Notes: generated by a model not told the origin, from the letters alone. DNA of 64,000 nucleotides from Phocaeicola_A sp964444735 (GCA_964444735.1 CAYUIJ010000003.1:11162-75161); one strand, 5' to 3'; counted from the first letter of the stretch, positions 43,716 through 53,964 are shown. Numbers and translations: made by a program.

Positions 43716-46700
43716 ATGAACAAAAAAAAGAGAAAACTGCTTAGTGCCGTGCTGCTGGCTGGCTTATGGATGCCCATGACCTCATTGGCCCAGAGCATAA
43801 ACGCCACGTACAAAAGCACACCTATTGAAAAAGTATTCTCTGATCTCAGAGAGAAAACAAACTATGAGTTTGTTTATCAGAAACAGATTCTTAAAGGCAT
43901 CCAGCCTGTTACCTGTACCCTTAGGAATTCAGACCTGGACAGTGCGTTGAAAGAGCTTCTGAAAGGGACTGATCTGGAATTCGAAATCGTTGACCAGACT
44001 ATTATCATCCGGAAAAAGAAAATAAACCAAAATCAGACGCAACCGATATACGGAACTGTCGTTTCCAAAGAAGACGGACTGCCGGTTATCGGTGCCAGTG
44101 TCCGGATATTAAACAGCGACCTCGGAACAATAACGGATCCGGATGGAAAATTTGAATTCAGGGGTTACACATTTACCCCCCCCCCTCCAAATTCAAATAT
44201 CATACATCGGCATGAAGACGGTTACGCTCAATGCAACTTCCAATATGCGCATCGTACTGGAAAACGACACACAAACAATACAGGATGTCGTGGTTACCGG
44301 CATCTTTACAAAAGCAAAAGAAAGCTATACCGGTGCGGTGTCAACCATCGACAGGGAACAACTGGATCTCCATAAAGGCCAGAATCTGCTGCAAACATTA
44401 AAAAACATCGACGCTTCAATCAACTTTGCGGTAAACAACGTTGCAGGAAGTAATCCGAATGCGCTGCCTCAAATCAATATCAGAGGAAATTCATCATTGC
44501 CGATGAGTGTGGAAGAGTTTAACCAGACCGCATCCAACTCGGTAAACACGCCTCTCATCATTCTTGACGGATTCGAAATCTCTCTCGAAAAACTAATGGA
44601 CTATAATGATGAGGAAATTGAGTCTGTCAACATTCTGAAAGATGCCGCCGCTACGGCCATTTACGGTTCCCGTGGCTCAAATGGCGTAATTGTAGTGGTG
44701 ACACGGCAGCCAAAGCCAGGTAAACTTCGTGTAAACGCTGAAATGGGTATCGATATTGAAGCTCCCGACTTATCATCTTATGACTTGCTTAACGCGCAAG
44801 AGAAATTAGCGCTGGAGAACCAGTTAGGCCTGTATCATTCCGACAGGGCAGAGGACGATGCAAGGTATCAGCAACTATACTACAACCGGATGCACCGCGT
44901 TTCTTCAGGCCAGACAACCGATTGGATAAACAAGCCTGTCCGCACGGGAATCGGTTCTCACTATAATGTCCGTATGGAAGGCGGCAGCGAAGAATTCCGC
45001 TGGAGTGCCACAGCCAACTACAAGAACACCGAAGGAGCCATGAAAAACTCTTCACGCCGTACTTTTAACGGTTCAATCACCTTAATGTATACCATAAAAA
45101 ACCTTATCTTCAAAAACTATACATCTTACGGAATAAGCCGTTCACAAGAAAGCAATTACGGATCATTCAGTGATTACGTCGCCCAACAGCCTTATAACAT
45201 GCCTTATGACGAGAACGGCAACATACAACAATATTTTGAGAACTTTTACGGCTCCAGCCGGGGAAGAGGTGAATTTAACCCTCTATGGGATGCTTCCCTG
45301 GGGTCATTCGACAAAAGCGGATATGAAGAGTTAACCAACAATTTCTCGATTGAATGGAAGATTCTTCCCGAACTGACCCTGCGCGGGCAATTGGGAATCA
45401 CCAGCAACAACAACCACAGCGATGCATTCCTGTCTCCTGACAATTCAAAATTTACAGTAGACGAGGATACATCTCCCGAATACAGTACTGATGAAGGATT
45501 CTTCCGTCGCGGAAGCTATACCTACGGAACCGGGAAAAATTATTCTTATAACGCTGACATTACGTTGTCATACAACAAGACTTTTCTTGACAAGCATCAG
45601 TTATACGCCGGTCTCGACTACTCCATGAACGAATCACAGGCACGCTTGTATACATTCGAGGTCGAAGGCTTCTCTAACGAGGACATGAGCTTTCTGGGTA
45701 ATGCACGCCAATATGCGCAAAACGGCATACCGTCAGGGAGCAAGTCCCTGACCCGCATGATGGGCTTTACGGGAAACATTAACTATACGTATGACGGAAG
45801 GTATTATCTGGACATGTCTTACCGTATTGACGGCAGCTCAACCTTTGGAACCGATAAGAAATACGCTCCGTTCTGGAGTACCGGTATAGGGTGGAATCTG
45901 CACAATGAAAAGTTTTTGACCGGAAACGGGCTGTTCAACATTTTACGATTAAAAGCATCTTACGGACAGACCGGTTCTCAACAAGGATCGGATTCGGGCG
46001 CGACTACCCTGTATACTTATCTGACTGACAACAAATACATGAACTGGACCGGTTCCGTATTAACAGAATGGGGTAATCCGCGCCTGACGTGGCAGACTAC
46101 CGATGAGTTCAACGCGGGTATTGAATTCGGTTTATGGCAGGGACGCTTAAAAGGAGAATTCGATTTCTACACCAAGACAACGTCAAACTTGCTTTCAAAC
46201 ATGGATATTCCTCTTTCCATGGGATTCCCCTCTTACATAGCCAATGTAGGCGAAGTGAAAAACCGCGGATGGGAAGCATCATTGAACGCCTATATCATTC
46301 GTGACCACGATCACGAACTCAACTGGATTGTCAGTGGCCAGCTGGTATATGACAAGAACTGGATTTCAAAACTCTCTGAGGCAATCAAAGAACAAAACGA
46401 GGCGATCCTAAGCAACGAAGACTATGAAGTGGCCAGCCTGTTCTATGAAGGCAGACCGCAAAACTCAATTTATGCCGTGCGGTCACTGGGCATTGACCCA
46501 AGTACCGGCAGGGAGATCTATCTGGATAAAAACGGAAACATTACAGACACATGGAAAGCCGGCGACAAGGTTTACCTGGGTTCAGCCGATCCTCTTTATC
46601 GCGGTAATCTGAGCACGATGCTTATGTGGAAAGGATTCACTTTCAATGTCTCATTCGGATATTACTGGGGAGGAAAGACCTATAACCAGACACTGATTGA

Positions 46701-47049
46701 CCGTGTGGAAGTCACCACATACGATCTGACCACCTCAAACGTTGACCGCCGTGTATATACCGACCGTTGGATGAAACCGGGTGATGTAACATTCTTCAAA
46801 GGATTCAGTAACGAAGAGACCAAGGCCACCTCACGCTTCGTCATGGACGATAATGTACTGGAACTTCAATCCGTAAGTCTGCAATACCGCTGGAACAATG
46901 ACTGGATACGCCATTATGCAAGAGTCCAGTCAATTACGTTCGGAATAAACATGTCCGACTTATTCCACTGGGGCTCTGTCAATATGGAACGCGGTACGGG
47001 TTACCCGTATGCACGGAATATACAAGGAAGCATTAAATTCTTATTCTAA
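43716..47049 (+). CDS. SusC/RagA TonB-linked transporter with STN domain, frameshifted at a C10 tract (locus 2)
   Basis: Two frames together make one SusC. Frame 1 (from 43716) gives the signal peptide, an STN signalling domain (about residues 27-95, NATYKSTPIEKVFSDLREKT) and the start of the carboxypeptidase-regulatory domain (VIGASVRILNSDLGTITDPD). It leaves frame at ten C (44176-44185) and stops after 219 residues. The other frame resumes at once with LQIQISYIGMKTVTLNATSN, the plug (LKDAAATAIYGSRGSNGVIV) and the barrel ending GSIKFLF. With nine C the whole span reads as 1110 residues without a stop. The STN domain means this transporter should signal to FecR and the ECF sigma factor next door. 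Whether the shift is a real OFF state, a fixed mutation or a sequencing error cannot be told here. Confidence 0.93.
44176..44185 (+). repeat. Homopolymer tract of ten C inside susC (candidate slippage site)
   Basis: The tract encodes a proline run in the regulatory-like domain. Ten C puts the gene out of frame; 9, 6 or 12 would keep it in frame. It is the longest C or G run I noticed in the window; the next (eight C) lies upstream of the other SusC. Confidence 0.8.
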
Positions 47050-47061
47050 ACACAAACTGTT

Positions 47062-48549
47062 ATGATACGCAAACTATACATACTCGCTTTAACGGGTTTC
47101 ACATTAAGCACGTCCTCCTGTAATGACTGGCTGGATGTAAGGCCCGATACCGAACAAAAGGAGAAAGACCAGTTCTCTACCTATCAGGGATTTAAAGATG
47201 CCTTAACCGGGTGTTACATGTCATTGGGCAGCCAGGACATATACGGTTTACGGCTAACCATGACCAATATAGAATCACTGGCCAATCTTTGGTACATTAC
47301 AGAAAGCTCCTCACGCTATGAAGACAAAGACCTGACGGCGCATACATACGGCACCACATATGCGGAAGACGCCATCAAAGCCATTTACGCCGGCCTTTTC
47401 AACGTAATCGCACAGGCAAACATGATTATCAAAAATGCGGATGAGCGGGGCGATGTTATTCCTTCCCCTGCCGTGCGTGCCACCATTCAGGGCGAGGCTT
47501 ATGCAATACGGGCCTATTGCCAGCTTGATGTTCTCCGCCTGTTCGGACAGGTCCCGCAAAACGGAGGACAACAAGTGTCATTGCCCTACTCAGAAACGAC
47601 CTCTATTGATGAAATGCCCGCATACTATGATTTCAACGCCTATGTGGAAAAGCTGAAATCAGACATAGAAAAGGCCGAATCATTACTGAAAGACAATGAT
47701 CCCGTTTTTCAATATACATTTTCCGAGTTAAACTCCATACCGGCCGGACTTGACGATTTCATGTGCTATCGCCAATCACGCATGAATTACTGGGCCGTAA
47801 AAGCCCTTGAAGCACGCATGTATCTATACACCGGACAAAAAGAATCCGCCTACGGGGCAGCCCGTGAAGTCATTAATGCCACCATCAATGGAGAAGCCGT
47901 TATTACCATGAGCGGAGAGGCCGATTTCGAAAAGGGCTATAAATTATGTCCGTCTGAATGTCTGTTTTATCTGAGCAAATGGGATGTGAAAGATTATTCC
48001 TCATCAATTCTCGTAGGCGGTAACGCCAGTGCCAGCATTGGCGGTTCGCAGCTATATATCACCCTGGATAGGCGCGAAGAGCTATATGCCGGTATAAACA
48101 CCGGCAATTATAACCGCTACAACAACTGGTGGTATACACAGTGTCAGGATTCATTCGGACAAAAACAGGCAACCATAACCAAATATTATTGGAACGATGA
48201 CAACATTAAAAATCCGACTCTTTATTATCAAATCATCCCCATGCTTCGCATGTCCGAAATTTACCTTATTGCAATGGAGAGTACCGGCAGTCTGGAAGAA
48301 GCGAATGAATTTTATGAAGCGTACATGCTGGAACACAGTTCCTATGACGCATCTGAAAACTTCACTTCACTCAATGAAATCAAGGACTTTATCACAGCGG
48401 AATACCGCCGCGAGTTTTTTGCGGAAGGGCAAATGTTCTATACTTACAAAAGACTGAACTCCGCCAGTATGCTCTGGCGCGACGCCCCCGTAAGCGAAAA
48501 CGAATACATATTGCCGTTACCGGCAACCGAATATAATCCCAACAAATAA
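47062..48549 (+). CDS. SusD/RagB family substrate-binding lipoprotein, locus 2
   Basis: The 495-residue protein has a lipobox ending TSSC (Cys20) followed by NDWLDVRPDTEQKEKDQF, the SusD hallmark, then TPR-like helices (IQGEAYAIRAYCQLDVLRLF) and a C-terminal segment ending EYILPLPATEYNPNK. It is the same length as the locus 1 SusD and clearly a relative. It lies 12 bases after SusC. It would cap the barrel of the frameshifted SusC, so its function depends on that gene being read through or in the in-frame state. Confidence 0.94.
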   Translation: MIRKLYILALTGFTLSTSSCNDWLDVRPDTEQKEKDQFSTYQGFKDALTGCYMSLGSQDIYGLRLTMTNIESLANLWYITESSSRYEDKDLTAHTYGTTYAEDAIKAIYAGLFNVIAQANMIIKNADERGDVIPSPAVRATIQGEAYAIRAYCQLDVLRLFGQVPQNGGQQVSLPYSETTSIDEMPAYYDFNAYVEKLKSDIEKAESLLKDNDPVFQYTFSELNSIPAGLDDFMCYRQSRMNYWAVKALEARMYLYTGQKESAYGAAREVINATINGEAVITMSGEADFEKGYKLCPSECLFYLSKWDVKDYSSSILVGGNASASIGGSQLYITLDRREELYAGINTGNYNRYNNWWYTQCQDSFGQKQATITKYYWNDDNIKNPTLYYQIIPMLRMSEIYLIAMESTGSLEEANEFYEAYMLEHSSYDASENFTSLNEIKDFITAEYRREFFAEGQMFYTYKRLNSASMLWRDAPVSENEYILPLPATEYNPNK

Positions 48550-48563
48550 ATTTACTATTCATC

Positions 48564-49397
48564 ATGAAAAAGAGAACCATAAAACATGCTTTGACAGCTC
48601 TCACATTGTTGCCTCTGGCCGCATCGTGTGAAAAAGACCTGCCCCAGTACAATACCCATGACGCATGGCTGAACTTTGTATACTATAACTATAAAGGAGA
48701 GCAGATAAATTCGGCAGAATCTCTTGAGGAAGGAGCGACCAATACTTATTATTCCTTTGTCATGTCCAGCATTACAGAAGGCAAGGAGCTCACCGAAGAT
48801 ACGGTATGGGTGGAAGTGTCTACAATGGGATTCCTGTCTGACGAAAACAGAACCGTAGAATTCGAACAGATTGCTACAACCGAAAACGACGCCGCTCCCG
48901 GAACGCATTACGTAGCATTTAATGACCCGCAGCTTCTGGCTAAAAGTTATGTTCCGGGAGGAGCCAATACGGCATTTATCCCCATTGTTGTATTACGCGA
49001 CGCCTCATTGAAAGAAAAAGATGCCGTACTCAGGTTCACCATCAAAGACAACGGAATCTTCAAGCCCGGTTATGAAGCCATGAGCGTACAGACACTCTAT
49101 ATTTCCGGACATTTGAGTCAACCCGGCAACTGGTCAACTCTTTATTTCAATTACTATTTCGGCGAATACGGCCCGAAAAAACACGAACTGATGATTGAAT
49201 GGACCGGGAAAAACTGGGATGACGATTATCTGGAAGAGCTTTACAACGGTGATCAGGGATATTTGGATTACTTATCCCATTGGTTTATGGAAAAGCTGGA
49301 AGATGAGAACCGCAAACGCATGGAAGCCGGCCTTGACATATACAGGGAAGACGATGGAACCGAAATAGATTTTACACCTCTTACTTATCCTATGTAG
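48564..49397 (+). CDS. DUF4843 surface lipoprotein of uptake locus 2
   Basis: The 277-residue product has a lipobox ending AASC and begins its mature part EKDLPQYNTHDAWLNFVYYN. The centre contains beta-sandwich-like strands (AVLRFTIKDNGIFKPGYEAM) typical of DUF4843 proteins. It sits 14 bases after SusD, the same place as in locus 1, although it is somewhat longer. A binding role at the SusCD mouth is inferred from position only. Confidence 0.8.
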   Translation: MKKRTIKHALTALTLLPLAASCEKDLPQYNTHDAWLNFVYYNYKGEQINSAESLEEGATNTYYSFVMSSITEGKELTEDTVWVEVSTMGFLSDENRTVEFEQIATTENDAAPGTHYVAFNDPQLLAKSYVPGGANTAFIPIVVLRDASLKEKDAVLRFTIKDNGIFKPGYEAMSVQTLYISGHLSQPGNWSTLYFNYYFGEYGPKKHELMIEWTGKNWDDDYLEELYNGDQGYLDYLSHWFMEKLEDENRKRMEAGLDIYREDDGTEIDFTPLTYPM

Positions 49398-49408
49398 TTA
49401 CAAGCTGA

Positions 49409-49439
49409 AGTCCGCCTTCCCTTAAAAAAGGCGCGGACT
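49409..49439 (+). promoter_or_regulatory. Intercistronic hairpin between the DUF4843 and PKD-like genes
   Basis: AGTCCGCCTT and AAGGCGCGGACT pair with a small bulge across a short A-rich loop. There is no T-run after it, so it is more likely an RNA processing or stability element than a terminator. Confidence 0.4.
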
Positions 49440-49481
49440 CGCCAGCCAGACAAGTTTTATTCTTAAAAACACAGATCAATT

Positions 49482-51023
49482 ATGAGAAAGACAATATCCG
49501 GCCTGACACTCATCGGCACTCTTATGCTTGGTGCCTGTTATGAAGACGATTCGTCACTTGGCACGGGAAGCGTAAACGACATTACCATTACGCGGGTTAC
49601 TGACGAAACCATATCCATTCTTTCAGGCATGAACTTAAAAGATATTCCTGAGCTAAAACCTGAGATTACAAGCATCTATGCCGAAAACGAATTGAATTAT
49701 AACTGGTATCTGTTTGAAGAAAGCGCAGAAAGCGAAAACGGATACAGGGATTTCCTCATTGCCTCAGGAAAAGAGCCTGACTATGAAGTCAACCTGCCAT
49801 CGGGAAGTTACATTCTGCTTCTGGAAGTGTCTTCCGGCAGCTTTACCCAGACAGTCACCTATAACCTGTCTGTCGCAACGACTACAGCAACCGGCTTCTA
49901 TATCCTGAAAGAAACGGCCGACGGCAATACCGAACTGGATTTATATAGTGAAGCCAGGTTAAGTTCAGACTTAATAGAAAGATATACCGGAGAAGCCCTG
50001 CAGGGAAAGCCGCTAAATCTGACGACTTTCTACAACGGTGAATTCATTGACCCGGTTGAAAATGTAACCTCTTCCGGCAATATTGTGTATGCATTCACTC
50101 AAAACGGAAAATTCAAAGGATTCCGATCTGAAGACTTCGCGGAAGTTTTCCAGAACGACAACCTGCTTTATAGCGGATCGATGCCTGCCGATGAAACCCC
50201 TTACAGTTTTGCGAAATCCATATTCTGCACATTATTCTTTTCTTCCAAAGGAATCTACTACGCGGAAAACGGTAGCGATATGACTGGGACTCCCAATACC
50301 GGGAAAATGGGATATCCCGCAGACAACGGATCCAGCCAATACATACAGATGGTAGATGAGGGACAGTATTTTGCTTATTGGAACAATACGACTCATACGT
50401 TAAACAATATTGACTTTAATGTCACCTTTGCTACTCCGTATGATATGGACGGCTTGCCCGCCGACATGGAATGCATCCATTCCGGCTGCAATTACACAGG
50501 GGGTATATCAACGTCTTATTTCCTGTGCGAACAGCCTTCAAGCGGTAACCGTTATTTACTTTTTGTCAGCACATCCAGCCAAATAGATCAAATCATCAGG
50601 CTTGACCCGTCACTGCATATAGCCAGAGGCAGTCTTTTCGGTGCTAACGGTCTCACCGCAAGCTATATTTACAGTGTAGACGATAACAGCGTTTATGCAT
50701 ACAGCTGGACAGACCAACGGGAACGCCCTGTTAAGCTTATCGGAATCCCCGAATCGGAAACCATTACCTATATCAGCAACCAGTATCTGAATATAGACTG
50801 CCCTTATGATTTTGACAAATTCATTGTCGCGACTCAGAGCGGCGGGAACTATAAACTTTATTTCTACGACAAAAGCGCCATGAATGGCGGAAGCCCCGTC
50901 AAAGAACCGACTGAAACGGTAGAAGGAAGCGGAACTGTAAAAGCTGTCCGCTTTATGTCTCCTGTATCTGTCACGGGATTTGAACTAATGTTTTACACAA
51001 ATCCATATCCCATGTGTGATTAA
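49482..51023 (+). CDS. PKD-like family surface lipoprotein of uptake locus 2
   Basis: The 513-residue protein has a lipobox ending LGAC (Cys19), a short N-terminal beta domain (ELNYNWYLFEESAESENGYR; LPSGSYILLLEVSSGSFTQT) and a long beta-propeller-like region with aromatic-rich strands. It matches the locus 1 member in order and design (558 residues there), so the two are probably paralogues. It begins 84 bases after the DUF4843 stop, with a hairpin between them. It probably helps bind substrate or stabilise the SusCD complex. Confidence 0.8.
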   Translation: MRKTISGLTLIGTLMLGACYEDDSSLGTGSVNDITITRVTDETISILSGMNLKDIPELKPEITSIYAENELNYNWYLFEESAESENGYRDFLIASGKEPDYEVNLPSGSYILLLEVSSGSFTQTVTYNLSVATTTATGFYILKETADGNTELDLYSEARLSSDLIERYTGEALQGKPLNLTTFYNGEFIDPVENVTSSGNIVYAFTQNGKFKGFRSEDFAEVFQNDNLLYSGSMPADETPYSFAKSIFCTLFFSSKGIYYAENGSDMTGTPNTGKMGYPADNGSSQYIQMVDEGQYFAYWNNTTHTLNNIDFNVTFATPYDMDGLPADMECIHSGCNYTGGISTSYFLCEQPSSGNRYLLFVSTSSQIDQIIRLDPSLHIARGSLFGANGLTASYIYSVDDNSVYAYSWTDQRERPVKLIGIPESETITYISNQYLNIDCPYDFDKFIVATQSGGNYKLYFYDKSAMNGGSPVKEPTETVEGSGTVKAVRFMSPVSVTGFELMFYTNPYPMCD

Positions 51024-51091
51024 TCAGAAACAACATAGCAAACCGGCATTCTTTTATTTAATGACTTTTTTGCTATAATTTAAATATAAAC

Positions 51092-51128
51092 AGGCCCGTT
51101 GTATGAAAAGAATCCAAACAACGGGCCT
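51092..51128 (+). promoter_or_regulatory. Hairpin in the leader of the thioredoxin gene
   Basis: A perfect 11-bp stem, AGGCCCGTTGT (51092-51102) and ACAACGGGCCT (51118-51128), encloses a 15-base loop and ends 16 bases before the ATG at 51145. No T-run follows. It could lower read-through or translation of the thioredoxin gene relative to the SusCD genes. Confidence 0.5.
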
Positions 51129-51144
51129 TAAAAAAGAACCGATT

Positions 51145-52247
51145 ATGAACAAAAGAAATCTGTTACTCGCAGCCACAATGCTATTGACAATATCGGCTAC
51201 CGCCCAAACCAATTTCCGTCATATTACTTACGATGAAGCCGTCAATGCTGCCAAAGCGGAAAACAAACTGGTATTCATGGACTTTTATACAGACTGGTGC
51301 GGTCCCTGCAAAATGATGACGAACGAAGTTTTTCCCAAAAAGGAAGTCGGCGATTTCATGAACGAAATGTCTCCATCAAGTTAAATGCCGAAAAAGAAGG
51401 CAAGGAACTTGCCAGACTCTATAAAGTAAGGGTTTACCCGACTTTCGTAGCCATAGATGCCGGCAAGAACATTGTCCTGACAAAAGAAGGCGGAGGCTCT
51501 GCCAACGCGTTCGTTGAGGAAATAGACCGTATGATCAACCCGGACAAATCGCCCGAACGAATGAAAGAACGCTATGACTCTGGCGAACGCACTCCCGGAC
51601 TGATTTCCGCATACGCCGCTTATCTGGTCTCGGAATCACGAAAAGGCAGAAGCGTCAAAGCAGAAATAAAAGAGAAAGCCTATGACATTGTGAGCGACTA
51701 CTTTGACAGTTTAAGCGATGCCGGCAAACTGTCGCCCGAAAATCTTTTTATTTACGAAAACTATATCCAGGGAGCAGATTGCGGCTTTGCAAAATACATG
51801 ATTGCGCACCACAATGATTTTGATCCGGCAATCAAACAAAAAACGGACGAAATCATCGGAACGATGCTCAAAAGGCAAATATATTCCTACTTAAGCGGAC
51901 ATAAAAAATATGATGAAAAAGTCTATTCGGACACAAAACGTGATATTCAGAATCTTAGCCTGAACGCAGGAAAGCAATATGACACTGCATATAAATTCAT
52001 TGAATGCCATGCCAAAGGTGATTTAAACGCATATCTCGACTTGTGCGAAAAGGAATATTCGTCTTTAAGCGGTGAACAACAGAGCAACTTGCTTAGCAGT
52101 TTTGCAAACCTGATAGACACCGAAGACAAAACCATACGCCAAAGGGCATCTGAATTCCTAAGAAGTCTGCTGGCCGGCATGAGTGGATCTGATATCATGT
52201 TCACCGCATATCAAATAATGGCACTTGACGGCGAGACCAGTCATTAA
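51145..52247 (+). CDS. Secreted thioredoxin-fold protein with a frameshift
   Basis: From the ATG at 51145 the protein has a signal peptide (LLAATMLLTISATAQT) and a thioredoxin active site WCGPC (residues 51-55, YTDWCGPCKMMTN). The frame breaks near 51361-51372 and stops at 51384. The continuation is in another frame (VSIKLNAEKEGKELARLYKV, RVYPTFVAIDAGKN) and runs to 52247 with a helical C-terminal region of about 250 residues. One extra base near 51367 would restore 367 residues, so either a base was lost in the assembly or the gene is broken. It closes uptake locus 2; a periplasmic redox or folding role is likely. Confidence 0.85.
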
Positions 52248-52272
52248 CCTTATGAAAAGGTCTCTTCCGGAA

Positions 52273-52320
52273 ATCCATACAAGGCCGTTTGCAACGCGTT
52301 GCAAACGGCCTTGTACGGAT
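52273..52320. terminator. 48-bp palindrome between converging genes
   Basis: Two 24-base arms meet with no spacer (centre between 52296 and 52297) and differ at only one position pair. The core of each arm is ACAAGGCCGTTTGCAACG. It lies 25 bases after the thioredoxin stop and about 105 bases beyond the end of the converging proS gene. It would form a very long RNA hairpin in both directions, so a bidirectional terminator is the simplest reading, though there is no long T-run. Confidence 0.6.
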
Positions 52321-52425
52321 CTTTATCATCTTATCGGATTCTATTCCCGCAGGCACTGCCATAAGCGCACGGAACATCTGGAAGTACCAGACCGCACGCT
52401 TTTTATTCCATTAGTAACAGTGTTA

Positions 52426-53916
52426 TCAATACGCACGCGCAAATAATACCCTACGGGCCGACGGCTTTCCGGTAAGCATATCCACTCCCGGAGCAAGACT
52501 TTCTTCATCAGCATCAAACGGAATACAACGAATGGCAGCTTTTGTTTCTTCCTTGATACGCTCCTCGGTTTCAGCAGTACCATCCCAATGAGCCAGAATA
52601 AATCCGCCATTTTCAATCTGCTCCTTGAATTCATCCCATGTATCTGCCTTTACGGTATGCTCCTGACGATATTTCAAGGCTTTCTGATAGATGCTATTCT
52701 GAATATCATCAAACAGACTCTTTACATACTCTTCAATTCCATCGCATGAAACGGTGTGCTTTTCAAGTGTATCACGACGCATGATTTCCATTGTGTTGTT
52801 CTCATAATCGCGTGTGCCCATTACCAGACGGACAGGAACTCCTTTCAGCTCATAATCGGCAAACTTGAATCCAGGACGCTTATTATCGGCATTATCATAC
52901 TTAACGGAAACACCCAGCGCACGCAAACGTTCAATGATACCTGCCACCTTGACATCAATCTGTCTCAATTGCTCGCCGCTCTTATAAACAGGAACAATAA
53001 CCACTTGTACAGGAGCCAGTTTCGGGGGGAGTACCAATCCGTTATCATCAGAGTGTGACATGATCAACGCGCCAATCAGACGGGTAGAAACTCCCCATGA
53101 AGTAGCCCAGACATAATCGAGCTTATTGTCTTTGTCTACAAATTGCACATTGAACGCCTTGGCGAAATTCTGCCCCAGAAAGTGTGAAGTACCGCTTTGC
53201 AAAGCCTTTCCGTCTTGCATTAAAGCTTCGATGGTATAGGTATCCAATGCGCCGGCAAAACGTTCGCTGGCGGATTTTACACCTTTAACTACCGGCATTG
53301 CCATATAGTTCTCAGCAAAACCGGCATATACTTGAAGCATTTTTTGCGCTTCCTCCTCAGCCTCCTCACGCGTGGCATGTGCGGTATGCCCTTCTTGCCA
53401 CAAGAATTCGGCTGTACGCAAGAACAGACGCGTTCTCATTTCCCAGCGCATTACATTGGCCCATTGGTTACACAATACAGGCAGATCACGGTATGAACGT
53501 ATCCAGTTTTTGTAAGTACTCCATATAATAGTTTCCGAAGTCGGACGGACAATCAATTCCTCTTCCAGTCTTGCAGCCGGGTCTACAACAATTCCGCTGC
53601 CATCTTCCGCGTTTTTCAAGCGGTAATGCGTTACAACGGCACACTCTTTGGCAAAGCCTTCAACATGCTCAGCCTCACGGCTCAAATAAGATTTCGGAAT
53701 CAACAAGGGGAAATATGCATTCAAATGACCTGTTTCCTTGAATTTATCATCCAACACGCGCTGCATCTTTTCCCAAATCGCATATCCATAAGGTTTTATT
53801 ACCATGCATCCACGCACCGAAGACTGCTCAGCCAAATCAGCTTTTACAACCAAATCATTATACCATTGCGAATAGTTTTCGCCTCGTCTGGTCAGATTTT
53901 TCAGTTCTTTTGCCAT
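52426..53916 (-). CDS. proS: Proline--tRNA ligase
   Basis: ProS charges tRNA-Pro. The 496-residue size and the features (IRSYRDLPVLCNQWANVMRW; LRTAEFLWQEGHTAHATREE; ATSWGVSTRLIGALIMSHSD) are those of the archaeal/eukaryal-type class II enzyme, which lacks the large inserted editing domain of Escherichia coli ProS. That fits the presence of a free-standing YbaK deacylase in this window. The chain ends in RRVLFARAY, the usual C-terminal tyrosine. It has its own promoter. Confidence 0.97.
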   Translation of the reverse strand: MAKELKNLTRRGENYSQWYNDLVVKADLAEQSSVRGCMVIKPYGYAIWEKMQRVLDDKFKETGHLNAYFPLLIPKSYLSREAEHVEGFAKECAVVTHYRLKNAEDGSGIVVDPAARLEEELIVRPTSETIIWSTYKNWIRSYRDLPVLCNQWANVMRWEMRTRLFLRTAEFLWQEGHTAHATREEAEEEAQKMLQVYAGFAENYMAMPVVKGVKSASERFAGALDTYTIEALMQDGKALQSGTSHFLGQNFAKAFNVQFVDKDNKLDYVWATSWGVSTRLIGALIMSHSDDNGLVLPPKLAPVQVVIVPVYKSGEQLRQIDVKVAGIIERLRALGVSVKYDNADNKRPGFKFADYELKGVPVRLVMGTRDYENNTMEIMRRDTLEKHTVSCDGIEEYVKSLFDDIQNSIYQKALKYRQEHTVKADTWDEFKEQIENGGFILAHWDGTAETEERIKEETKAAIRCIPFDADEESLAPGVDMLTGKPSARRVLFARAY

Positions 53917-53956
53917 TTCTATATTCTATTCAGTTACATTTCTTCTATAACGGGTG

Positions 53957-53964
53957 CAAAAATA
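53957..53964 (-). promoter_or_regulatory. Promoter -7 element of proS
   Basis: On the minus strand this reads TATTTTTG, a perfect -7 box. No TTTG lies at the expected distance. The predicted start is near 53950, about 34 bases before the ATG. Confidence 0.5.
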
